DNA from: Planctomycetota bacterium
GTDB taxonomy: Bacteria; Planctomycetota; Planctomycetia; Pirellulales; Pirellulaceae
Length of the DNA stretch: 39,625 nucleotides
Direction of reading: 5' to 3'
Assembly (NCBI GenBank): GCA_017303505.1
Contig: JAFLCP010000067.1
Coordinates: 1-39,625, forward strand
Shown here: one piece after another, positions 1 through 8,213 of the stretch
Position numbering within the stretch: position 1 is the first letter of the stretch
Layout of the letters: the number at the start of each line of letters is the position of its first letter
Position numbers and translations under genes: made by a program
The notes under the pieces: model-generated
Seen by the model: only the letters and a program-made list of their open reading frames with translations
What the model was told of the DNA's origin: nothing
Databases searched by the model: none

Positions 1-1
1 T

Positions 2-1054
2 GGCCATCTCGGCGCCTTCAAGCTCCCCCATAATATTATGGATCGCGCGACCCGCCGAATGATCCAATGGTTTGGAAAAAACGCTCGACCAGAACATGGC
101 GACTTGTTGTTTCTTCCCGATGCCTATTGGGGAAAAAACAGCGTTTGGCAAGCAGCCGCTAAAGCGCGTGCTCGAGGCGCGAAAGTCGCAATTGTGGTTT
201 ACGATCTTATCCCGTTAACACATAAAGAATTTGTGGGAGAACGACGCCACGAGAACTTCAAAAAGTACCTGCAAGCCGTCGTACAACACGCTGACTTAAT
301 ACTTGCTATTTCTGATACCGTACGAACCCAAGTCGAAGAGTTGCTGCCCGAATATGGCCGTAACTTATCCCATACCATCACCTGTCGATCGTTTACATTA
401 GGTGCTGAGTTTCGCGATGACGATGGCCCGGTTCGCCCAGAAGTGCAAACCCTATTTAGTCACAACTTGGAACACAATCCGTTCCTGATGGTTGCCACAT
501 TTGACCCTCGCAAAAACCATGAGTTTTTGCTCAACGCTTTCGATCAACTTTGGGTCCAAGGAAGCGCTGAAAAGCTCTGTTTTATCGGCCGCGTTGGCAG
601 CCTATGCGAACCACTTATGGCCCGCATCGATGCCCACCCTGAAAAGAACAAAAAGCTCTTTGTCTACCACGACATCAGCGATAGCGAATTGCAACATTGT
701 TACCGTCACGCCAAGGGAGTTGTCTTCCCTTCCGTGGTCGAAGGATTTGGGCTCCCCATCGTCGAGTCTTTGCGACATGGTCGACGGACCATGGTTAGCG
801 ATACGCCCATTCATCGCGAAGTGGGTGGCCAGCTCTGCGAATATTTCTCGCTCGACTCTACCGATCAATTGATCCAACAACTTCGAGCAACGCCTGACTG
901 CGATCGCTTCAAACTGGACATACCAAACGTTCCATTAGCGATGCCCACTTGGCAACAGTCAGCTTGCCAAGTCTTAAACCATTGTGTCAATCTGTTCGAA
1001 ACTCCTCAAAACCGCTCTCTGTTCCCTCGCGAAACAAAGCGGCGGGCAGCGTAA
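2..1054 (+). CDS. GT4-family glycosyltransferase, 5' truncated by window edge
   Basis: The reading frame is open to the left edge, so the true start lies outside the window and the Met at 38 is probably internal. What remains is the core of a GT-B fold family 4 glycosyltransferase. The C-terminal Rossmann domain starts near 'FLMVATFDPRKNH' and carries the nucleotide-sugar-binding EX7E-type motif 'EGFGLPIVESL' at about nt 738-770, followed by the usual 'SDTPIHREVGG' segment. Such enzymes transfer a sugar from a nucleotide donor to a growing glycan at the cytoplasmic face of the membrane. It is followed 29 nt later by GDP-mannose 4,6-dehydratase and then an MsbA-like exporter, so a role in polysaccharide or glycolipid synthesis is likely. 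Donor and acceptor cannot be told from the sequence. Confidence 0.85.
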   Translation, partial: GHLGAFKLPHNIMDRATRRMIQWFGKNARPEHGDLLFLPDAYWGKNSVWQAAAKARARGAKVAIVVYDLIPLTHKEFVGERRHENFKKYLQAVVQHADLILAISDTVRTQVEELLPEYGRNLSHTITCRSFTLGAEFRDDDGPVRPEVQTLFSHNLEHNPFLMVATFDPRKNHEFLLNAFDQLWVQGSAEKLCFIGRVGSLCEPLMARIDAHPEKNKKLFVYHDISDSELQHCYRHAKGVVFPSVVEGFGLPIVESLRHGRRTMVSDTPIHREVGGQLCEYFSLDSTDQLIQQLRATPDCDRFKLDIPNVPLAMPTWQQSACQVLNHCVNLFETPQNRSLFPRETKRRAA

Positions 1055-1083
1055 TCGAAAAAGTACCCCAGGAGTAATGCACG

Positions 1084-2148
1084 ATGAGTTCGGTTGCGGT
1101 GGTGACAGGAGTGGCGGGGCAAGATGGCCAATACTTGGCTGAGTTGCTTTTGAGCCGAGGCTATCAAGTCCATGGCGTTGTCCGCCCCGGCCCACAATCG
1201 ACCGAAACCAACCTGCGTCTTCGCCTAACTCCCGCACTTGCGAATCAACTTCATTCGCTGCCGTTGTCAGCTCGCGAGCACGAAACACGGCGGTTTCATT
1301 TGCATGCCATCGATCTCCTCGACCAAGACTCACTTCAGAGCTTTCTAGAACAATACCAGCCCACCGAATATTATCACTTAGCCGCGATGAGCTGTGTTCC
1401 CAAGAGCTGGGACTTTCCAATTCAATGCGCGGAAATCAACAGTCAAGCAACGCTATATGCTTTAGAAGCAATCCGCGTTATGAATCCTGAAATTCGCTTT
1501 TGCCAAGCGGGCAGCAGCGAAATGTTCGGCCGGCCTATCAGTTCTCCTCAGAGCGAACTGACTCCCTTCCGCCCTCGCAATCCGTATGCGAGCTCGAAGG
1601 TGATGGCGCATCATTTGACGGCCAACTATCGCGAGCACCATCGTCTCTTTGCGTGCAACGCAATCCTCTTCAATCACGAGTCACCACGACGCGGCCTAGA
1701 ATTCGTCAGTCGAAAAATCACCTATGCGGTTGCTCGAATTAAACATGGGCAACAACAAGAACTTCGCATGGGGAACCTCGAAGCTGTACGCGACTGGGGT
1801 TTTGCCGGTGATTATGTCGAAGCAATGTGGCGCATGCTTCAACAGGATAAAGCGGACGATTTTGTGATCGGTACGGGCGTACCACATCGCGTCGCCGACA
1901 TCATTCAAATCGCTTTTGATCGGGCCGGGCTCGATTGGGAAAAATATGTTGTCATCGACCCTGCTTTTTGCCGTCCCGAACATGGCTGTAAGCTGGTGGC
2001 CGATCCGACCAAAGCGAACAAATTACTTGACTGGCGACCTCAGGTCACGTTTTCCGATTTGATCACTAGCATGGTCGACACCGATCTCATGCTCGTCGAA
2101 AAACAACTCAGCGATAATAACAGAGGACGCGATCGATTCGTCGCCTAA
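1084..2148 (+). CDS. gmd: GDP-mannose 4,6-dehydratase
   Basis: A 354-aa extended short-chain dehydrogenase, close to the usual GMD length. It converts GDP-D-mannose to GDP-4-keto-6-deoxy-D-mannose, the precursor of GDP-fucose, GDP-rhamnose and related deoxysugars. The NADP-binding glycine motif 'TGVAGQDG' is at residues 8-15. The signature stretch 'NPYASSKVMAH' gives the YxxxK pair, and 'FNHESPRRG' with 'RKIT' is diagnostic of GMD rather than other epimerases. The catalytic Thr region usually reads STSE and here is 'GSSE', a conservative Ser for Thr. The usual 'AAQSHV' reads 'AAMSCV'. An AGGAG lies about 9 nt before the ATG. It sits between a GT4 transferase and an ABC exporter, consistent with supplying an activated deoxyhexose for surface glycan. 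No GDP-fucose synthase or reductase follows in the window. Confidence 0.92.
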   Translation: MSSVAVVTGVAGQDGQYLAELLLSRGYQVHGVVRPGPQSTETNLRLRLTPALANQLHSLPLSAREHETRRFHLHAIDLLDQDSLQSFLEQYQPTEYYHLAAMSCVPKSWDFPIQCAEINSQATLYALEAIRVMNPEIRFCQAGSSEMFGRPISSPQSELTPFRPRNPYASSKVMAHHLTANYREHHRLFACNAILFNHESPRRGLEFVSRKITYAVARIKHGQQQELRMGNLEAVRDWGFAGDYVEAMWRMLQQDKADDFVIGTGVPHRVADIIQIAFDRAGLDWEKYVVIDPAFCRPEHGCKLVADPTKANKLLDWRPQVTFSDLITSMVDTDLMLVEKQLSDNNRGRDRFVA

Positions 2149-2189
2149 TATCAGGTACACGAAACTCGCGTTAACAAAGGGCGGTCGGA

Positions 2190-4118
2190 ATGCAGAACTT
2201 TTCCAGAGCACTTAAAGTGGCAATCAACTACTGGCCATCGCTGCTGCTAGCGATGCTCTGTTCGTTGGGTGTCGCCTTAATTTGGGGCGGAAACATTGGG
2301 GCCATCTATCCGGTGATGGAGGTTACCCTGGCCGGTAAATCGTTGCAGGCTTGGAATGCAGAACGTCTTGTCGAATCGCAAAATCGCACCGCTGCCATTC
2401 AACAAGAACTCCAACTACTAGCCAATCGCCCCCTGAACGAAAAAGAACATCATCGACAAAACGAACTCAAAACCAAACTGCAATCCGAAGAAGCCATTCA
2501 AATCGCCGCCGCTCGCATGCAACCGTGGCTCGTCCGCATTTTCCCGGTCGATCCGTTCCATACCGTATTGGCCGTTGTTGGCTTGTTGGTCGCAACGACA
2601 CTGATCAAAAGCGGCTTACTCGTTGCCAACGAATGGCTTGTGGCCCGCGTTTCTAACGATATCACTCGCGATATTCGCCGACAAATTTTCGATCGCGCCC
2701 TCGTGCTCGACAAAGCCTCTTTTCAGGCACATGGCACAAGTGCCTTTGCAGCCCAAATCATCTACACAGCCGATCAATTAGCGCGTGGTCTGGCCAATGC
2801 GCTGGGTGGCTTGGTTCGCGAACCGCTTAAGATCATCGCCTGCCTTGTCGGGGCAGGCTACATCTGCTGGCGATTATTGCTCCTGTCCATGATCGTGGCT
2901 CCCTTGGCGGGCTTCTTCATCTACTGGATCGGCCGCAAACTCCGCGCTGTTTCAACTCGCATCTTGAGCCAATCAACAGGCCTGCATGAAGTGATGCTCG
3001 AATCGCTGGGCAATCTTCAAACGGTGCAAGCTTATTGCATGGAAAATGAAGAACGACAACGCTTCGCCCGTACGACCGATGACATGCGCAATTATTCGAT
3101 GAAAGTCGTTTTTTATACGACCCTGTCCAAACCGGTCATCGAAGTCTTCGGTTTAGGCATGATCGCGGTCACGATGCTCGGTGGCGCCTATTTGATCCTT
3201 TATCGCCAGACTTCGATTTTGGGAATTCCCATTTGCGATGCCCCGTTAAGCGCACCGCAAATGCTCATCTTCTTCGGACTTCTGGTTGGAGCGAGTGATC
3301 CGCTTCGCAAACTGGGGGCCGTGATGCAGTTTGTGAATGCGGGAATCATCGCTGCAGACAACTTGTATCCACTGCTCGATATGCCGAGCCGAATTGTCGA
3401 TCCACCGAACCCAAAACCGATTGCCAAACCACATCGCATGCTCAGCTTGCGCGATGTTCACTTTGGTTACCAAGCAGATCGAACCATTTTACAAAATGTT
3501 TCACTCGATATTCCGTTTGGTTCAACCGTGTGTATTGTTGGCGCCAATGGCACTGGCAAATCCACCATGATGCAATTGGTGTGTCGTTTTTATGACCCAC
3601 AATCGGGCAGTGTTGAAATCGATCAAACCAATCTCAAGGATGTCGCCATCCAAGATTTGCGTTCGCGAATTGCGTTGGTAACTCAAAGCACCGAACTCTT
3701 CAATCGCACCGTTATCGACAATATCCGTTATGGAAAAACCGATGCGTCCGACGAAGATGTGCGATTGGCAGCTGTACAAGCCCACGCAGACGAGTTCATC
3801 ACCAAACAATTACGCCATGGTTATCAGACCCCGGTTGGGCCGGGTGGGCAGTTCTTGAGCGGCGGACAACGCCAACGAATTTCACTGGCTCGAGCCCTCT
3901 TGCGCAAGCCCGAAATCTTGGTTTTGGATGAAGCAACCAGCCAGATCGATATGCACAGCGAATTGCTTATCAGAGACTCGCTCGCACAACTCAAGGGTAA
4001 GCAAACCATCTTGATTATTACGCATCGCGAAGCACTTTTAGACTTGGCCGATGTGATTTACGAAGTGCGAAACGGGGAGTTGGTTGAAGTTTCCACCTTC
4101 CGCTCCGCCGCTGCGTAG
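2190..4118 (+). CDS. MsbA-like ABC exporter (fused permease-ATPase)
   Basis: A 642-aa half-transporter with an N-terminal six-helix type I exporter domain and a C-terminal ATPase. Visible motifs are Walker A 'GANGTGKST' at about residues 449-457, signature 'LSGGQRQR' from about 556, Walker B 'ILVLDEATSQ' from about 575, and the switch His in 'ITHR'. It probably works as a homodimer flipping a lipid-linked or amphipathic substrate across the inner membrane. The preceding GT4 and gmd genes suggest a glycolipid or polysaccharide intermediate. Unusually, the loop between TM1 and TM2 (about residues 55-112) is a long charged, Gln/Glu-rich helical stretch predicted to form a coiled coil on the periplasmic side. 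Ordinary MsbA has only a few residues there. The exact substrate is unknown. Confidence 0.88.
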   Translation: MQNFSRALKVAINYWPSLLLAMLCSLGVALIWGGNIGAIYPVMEVTLAGKSLQAWNAERLVESQNRTAAIQQELQLLANRPLNEKEHHRQNELKTKLQSEEAIQIAAARMQPWLVRIFPVDPFHTVLAVVGLLVATTLIKSGLLVANEWLVARVSNDITRDIRRQIFDRALVLDKASFQAHGTSAFAAQIIYTADQLARGLANALGGLVREPLKIIACLVGAGYICWRLLLLSMIVAPLAGFFIYWIGRKLRAVSTRILSQSTGLHEVMLESLGNLQTVQAYCMENEERQRFARTTDDMRNYSMKVVFYTTLSKPVIEVFGLGMIAVTMLGGAYLILYRQTSILGIPICDAPLSAPQMLIFFGLLVGASDPLRKLGAVMQFVNAGIIAADNLYPLLDMPSRIVDPPNPKPIAKPHRMLSLRDVHFGYQADRTILQNVSLDIPFGSTVCIVGANGTGKSTMMQLVCRFYDPQSGSVEIDQTNLKDVAIQDLRSRIALVTQSTELFNRTVIDNIRYGKTDASDEDVRLAAVQAHADEFITKQLRHGYQTPVGPGGQFLSGGQRQRISLARALLRKPEILVLDEATSQIDMHSELLIRDSLAQLKGKQTILIITHREALLDLADVIYEVRNGELVEVSTFRSAAA

Positions 4119-4233
4119 CATCGCGCCTCGCTTTCTACTACAATTAACCCGCTAGATTGGCTGTTGGGCTGCCCCGCATTTAGGGTCAGCGACAGCGTGT
4201 ATCACGACATCGATCACACCGGGTTTAATCTCC

Positions 4234-6129
4234 ATGACCATCAAATCACGACTCAGCGTTCGCGCGGGTTTTCGTCTCGCTTTGGCAGCCCCAGCGTTGC
4301 TATTCGCCACCTCACTCCAGCCCCTATCGGCGCAAGAAAAAGCGGTCCCCGTTTTCCAAGATGGCGAGGCACAAGTTGTTCCAGCCTTCAAGAGCGATTG
4401 GATTGAGCACGATTTGTTCGTCGAAACAGAATTCGATTCCGATGATGATGGAAAAATGGATCGAGTGCATGTGAGCGTCACTCGCCCCAAACAAACGGAT
4501 ACCGAAGGCCTCAAGGTTCCCGTGATCTATCAATCGAGTCCGTATTATGCCGGCATGGGCTCCAGCTCAACGGAATACATGTGGAACCCTCGTCATAATC
4601 TCAACACGCCTCCTCCGAAACATGAACCCTCTCCCACGATTCCACAGCAGAGCAAACGCCCTAAGCTCTCGGGTGAACATATCGGCGAATGGGTTCCGCG
4701 CGGCTTCGCAGTCGTACACTCCTCTTCGCCCGGAACAGGCCTGTCCCAAGGTTGCCCTACCGTCGGTGGTGCCAACGAATCGCTGGCTCCCAAAGCGGTA
4801 ATCGATTGGCTCAACGGTCGAGCCAAAGGCTTTACCAGTGTCGATGGTGATGAAGAAGTCAAAGCAACATGGTGCACCGGCAAAGTAGGAATGATTGGAA
4901 CTTCGTACAACGGCACACTATGCTTGGCCGCTGCAACGACCGGTGTTGAAGGCCTTGAATGCATTGTTCCTGTGGCTCCCAACACTTCTTACTACCATTA
5001 CTATCGCTCCAATGGCTTGGTGCGTCATCCCGGTGGATACATGGGTGAAGATATCGACGTCCTTTACGATTTCATCCATTCTGGCTACGCAGACAAACAA
5101 GAGTATTGCGATTGCAATGTCCGCGATGAAGGTATGCTCAAACAATTCGATCGCATAACGGGAGACTACAACGAGTTCTGGAAGAGTCGTGATTACATCC
5201 ACCAACTCGACTCGATGAAAGCGGCATTGTTTATGTCGCATGGCTTCAATGATTGGAACGTGATGCCCGAACACAGCTACCGCATTTACCAAGCGGTGCA
5301 AAAGAAAGGCTTACCTTGCAAAATCTATTACCATCAAGCAGGTCACGGCGGCCAACCACCCACTTCTTTGCTCAACAAATGGTTTTCACATTTCTTATAC
5401 AATGTGGATAACGATTTCCTGGAACAACCCAAAGCGTATATCGTTCGCGAAGGAAATCGCAACAATAAGCCAGACACGTATGCTGACTACCCTAACCCTG
5501 AAGCGAAAGTCGTTACCTTTCAACCGAAGGCGGGAGGCCGCACCACAGGAGAATTGCTACCTGCGTTAAGTGGCACACCCGCTAAATCGCCGGCGATCGT
5601 GGAAGATATCGTCGATAATTTTTCGTTTAATGGCCGCCAGCTGATTCAAGCCGAATGGAGCACCCATCGCTTGATCTATGCGACTCCGAAATTGAACCAA
5701 CCGCTGCACCTTTCGGGTGTACCCAAAATCAAATTGCGAGTCGCCTGTGATCGTCCTAATGCCTGCCTCACTGTTTGGCTGGTATCGTTGCCTTGGACGG
5801 AAAGCGATCGTATCACCGACGACCTAGTCACGCGTGGTTGGGCCGATCCGGCAAATGCGGAATCGATTTGGAAAGAAACGCCGATGAAGCCAGGCGAATT
5901 CCGCGATGTCGAATTTGAGCTTCAACCCGATGATCAAATTTTGAAACCTGGCGAACAACTTGGCTTAGTCGTATTCTCGAGCGACCGCGATTTTACTTTG
6001 TGGCCTGATCCAGGCACCAAGATCGAGATCGACTTGAGCCAAACCGAACTGCATCTGCCTATCGTTGGCGGCCAAGCTGCTGTCGAAGAAGCGTTGAAGC
6101 CGGTACCAGTACCTGAGCCTGAGAAATAA
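4234..6129 (+). CDS. Secreted X-Pro dipeptidyl-peptidase-like serine hydrolase (S15 family)
   Basis: A 631-aa alpha/beta hydrolase with a C-terminal jelly-roll domain, as in Xaa-Pro dipeptidyl-peptidase (PepX, family S15) and cocaine-esterase relatives. Residues 1-34 form a signal peptide with a hydrophobic core (LALAAPALLFATSL) and likely cleavage near 'LSAQ'. The nucleophile is Ser224 in 'GTSYNG'. Asp340 in 'HGFNDWN' and His371 in 'QAGHGG' complete a plausible triad, and their spacing matches S15 enzymes. The C-terminal half (from about residue 470) resembles the PepX C-terminal domain. Such enzymes remove X-Pro dipeptides from N-termini or hydrolyse related amide or ester substrates. The signal peptide places this one outside the cytoplasm, whereas lactic-acid-bacterial PepX is cytoplasmic. 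It stands alone, with no operon partner. The substrate is inferred only. Confidence 0.85.
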   Translation: MTIKSRLSVRAGFRLALAAPALLFATSLQPLSAQEKAVPVFQDGEAQVVPAFKSDWIEHDLFVETEFDSDDDGKMDRVHVSVTRPKQTDTEGLKVPVIYQSSPYYAGMGSSSTEYMWNPRHNLNTPPPKHEPSPTIPQQSKRPKLSGEHIGEWVPRGFAVVHSSSPGTGLSQGCPTVGGANESLAPKAVIDWLNGRAKGFTSVDGDEEVKATWCTGKVGMIGTSYNGTLCLAAATTGVEGLECIVPVAPNTSYYHYYRSNGLVRHPGGYMGEDIDVLYDFIHSGYADKQEYCDCNVRDEGMLKQFDRITGDYNEFWKSRDYIHQLDSMKAALFMSHGFNDWNVMPEHSYRIYQAVQKKGLPCKIYYHQAGHGGQPPTSLLNKWFSHFLYNVDNDFLEQPKAYIVREGNRNNKPDTYADYPNPEAKVVTFQPKAGGRTTGELLPALSGTPAKSPAIVEDIVDNFSFNGRQLIQAEWSTHRLIYATPKLNQPLHLSGVPKIKLRVACDRPNACLTVWLVSLPWTESDRITDDLVTRGWADPANAESIWKETPMKPGEFRDVEFELQPDDQILKPGEQLGLVVFSSDRDFTLWPDPGTKIEIDLSQTELHLPIVGGQAAVEEALKPVPVPEPEK

Positions 6130-6260
6130 GCCAGGAAACGGGGTAGGGGAGAACTACCCCAAACACGCATATCGCGAAAAGAGCGTGGCTCTTACTCCTC
6201 AGTCGGAGACTTTGGTGTTGCACATTTTGCATGAAAAAGGCTCGATTTAGGCCATGAAAG

Positions 6261-6286
6261 GGCGACACATTCAAGTATGTGTCGCC
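6261..6286 (+). terminator. Hairpin, probable terminator after the S15 hydrolase
   Basis: A perfect 10-bp inverted repeat (ggcgacacat / atgtgtcgcc) with a 6-nt loop lies 131 nt after the hydrolase stop. The flanks can extend it by about five further pairs with one mismatch. The downstream sequence is only moderately T-rich (tcttcaattct), so factor-independent termination is plausible but not certain. Confidence 0.5.
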
Positions 6287-6336
6287 TCTTCAATTCTAAA
6301 AAGCACAGGACGCGACTTCGAAGATTGCGCGATGAA

Positions 6337-6430
6337 GCGAGGACGAGGACGAGGACGAGCACGAGCACGCGCACGAATTACGACGACGAGGACGAGTTAC
6401 GACGACGAAGTACGAAGTAGGAGCTACGAA
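6337..6430. repeat. GACGAG-type low-complexity simple repeat in intergenic DNA
   Basis: The stretch is built almost entirely of degenerate GACGAG / CACGAG / TACGACGACGAG units. Both strands stay open by chance, giving spurious Arg/Ala-rich and Leu/Val-rich reading frames that I do not consider genes. It lies in the 515-bp gap between the S15 hydrolase and the SUKH-like gene. The remainder of that gap (about 6431-6645) shows nothing I can name. Confidence 0.7.
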
Positions 6431-6645
6431 CTCCACCCCATAAATTTTCAGCATCGCGAAGTTTTTCGAACGTCGTAATGAGTACAGCGATGATCCTTCT
6501 CCTCATCGAGATTGTCCTCATCAAGAGCTTCGCTGGCCACTATTTCTTGTAGGGCTAACAAAACAGACCGATTGCTCCCGTCGGAACAGTAAAAACTACG
6601 CTCGCGCGTTCGAGCGGATGAGAATCTGACAACAGAGTCTTCGCC

Positions 6646-7992
6646 TTAGATGCCAAGACGGTTTTTGAGACAAGCCAAATGAATTTGGGCCACGGCCGCT
6701 CGGGCGTGCCAACCAGCAAGTTCCGATGCGCGAATGAGACCATCCAAAATATCAACGTATGAGCTCAGTTCGTGCGACCCCACATCCCAACCCGCTCGAT
6801 AAAAAGCTTCGTACGCAGCGTGAGGATTTTGATTTGCGAGTTCCTGTTGCGCTTTGTCAAACCAATATTTGCGAATATCAACACGACCTGACTTCAGCGG
6901 TGCATTCCATAACAAATTCAAGTAGGCGTCGCTGCGCACCGCATCTGGCAGATGATCTTTCAAAGCAAACAAACGCGCGGCACTAAACTTGCGGAACCGC
7001 TCGTCATACCAATGCGTACGGACCGTAATCGATTGATCCGAAAACACACTGGTCAATATGCCTTGCCGATAACATTCAATCGCTTGCTCAATCTGGCCGG
7101 CTCGTTCATAGCTCCAACCTAACACATCAAAAACCCAACCCAAATCGTTGCGACAAGCTCCCAAATACTTGGCAACCTCTGCAGCTCGATTCCAATCTTG
7201 GGCTTCACCTACATTGGCATCAACATTCAATGCTTCCAACAATTCGGTGCGACGTTCGTTCGGTATCAACCCGCCATCAAACATCCACTGGATCATATCC
7301 GGTTCCCAAGCAACTTGGAATTTGCGTGCCAAACCGGGATCCGCCTTCTCCTTCAATGCCCAATTGATCGCCGCCAAAATGTGATCGAATAACACAGCCG
7401 GGTTGTCAGCTAATCGTCGCGTCAATTCAGGATGTGGTCCACCTACCCGAGATGGATCGCGCAATTGAATACTGGGGGTAGTCCCTAAATCGTGAAGTTG
7501 TTGACGTTCACAGGCCCACTGCCACAGATTCGCATCTTCCGTGTCAGCTGTGCTTTTGTTGCTAACTAAACCGCTGGCATACGAGGCCGATGGCGTAGAA
7601 GCTCGGGTGCAATCAAGCAGAATCGCTTCACTGATGTTCTTGCCGAAAGGAAGCCAGTCCCCCCCTCCGTGATACCAATGCACTACTTCTTGAAGCGTGT
7701 CATCAGCTCCAACTCGCCAACAGAGCCAATCGCCATAGCGGTTGCTGATCACGGGGAGTGTATCGGGCAGCATAAATCCTGCCCAAATGGAATCGGGAGC
7801 GGCACTCAATAACTCATCGGGATGGAGCGCATGTTGGAACTCTCCACCGCATGGATTTCTCCACCATCCTGAGTCCAACCAAGCCGTACAATCTGGATCG
7901 AGCTTTAAGCGAAATCGCTCACTGATTCGATCCGACCAACGCTCTGTCATTAATCCGATTCCAAGACGCTTGCCGGTCAACATGAAACCCAT
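6646..7992 (-). CDS. SUKH (SMI1/KNR4)-like protein with C-terminal TPR-like helices
   Basis: A 448-aa soluble protein without signal peptide or membrane segment. The N-terminal third contains 'IWAGFMLPDTLPVI.NRYGDWLCWRVG' and 'VVHWYHGGGDWLPFGKNISEAILLD', which resemble the SUKH/SMI1-KNR4 fold core: a hydrophobic strand, a GD(W/Y)L turn, then a tryptophan- and glycine-rich loop. The C-terminal half is helical with alternating Ala/aromatic positions typical of tetratricopeptide repeats, for example 'GWVFDVLGWSYERAGQIEQAIECYRQGI'. SUKH proteins act as scaffolds or as immunity proteins to toxins, but no toxin gene adjoins this one. The start could also be Met4. The fold assignment is by pattern only, so a generic planctomycete hypothetical protein remains possible. 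Confidence 0.6.
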   Translation of the reverse strand: MGFMLTGKRLGIGLMTERWSDRISERFRLKLDPDCTAWLDSGWWRNPCGGEFQHALHPDELLSAAPDSIWAGFMLPDTLPVISNRYGDWLCWRVGADDTLQEVVHWYHGGGDWLPFGKNISEAILLDCTRASTPSASYASGLVSNKSTADTEDANLWQWACERQQLHDLGTTPSIQLRDPSRVGGPHPELTRRLADNPAVLFDHILAAINWALKEKADPGLARKFQVAWEPDMIQWMFDGGLIPNERRTELLEALNVDANVGEAQDWNRAAEVAKYLGACRNDLGWVFDVLGWSYERAGQIEQAIECYRQGILTSVFSDQSITVRTHWYDERFRKFSAARLFALKDHLPDAVRSDAYLNLLWNAPLKSGRVDIRKYWFDKAQQELANQNPHAAYEAFYRAGWDVGSHELSSYVDILDGLIRASELAGWHARAAVAQIHLACLKNRLGI

Positions 7993-8213
7993 CGCATAAA
8001 TCGATGCCGCCTAATCGCCAAATTCACTTCGTTACTAACCTGTGAACCGTAGCATGCGACAAAGCGATCCATCGCGGTCCGAACCACTTGGCCAAAGGTA
8101 GTCGACCAGCGCCGTAGCGATTATTCCGATTGTACTACGATTCCTTCCCAAAATTGGGTGTGAACGACGATTTCTTACAAAATCGCAGCGGAAACAAAAG
8201 TGTCAACGGTTTC

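Noticed and set aside
6192-6478. Small frames rich in Val/Leu (minus) and Arg/Ala (plus)
   Set aside because: Produced by the GACGAG simple repeat in all frames; no gene-like start or conservation.
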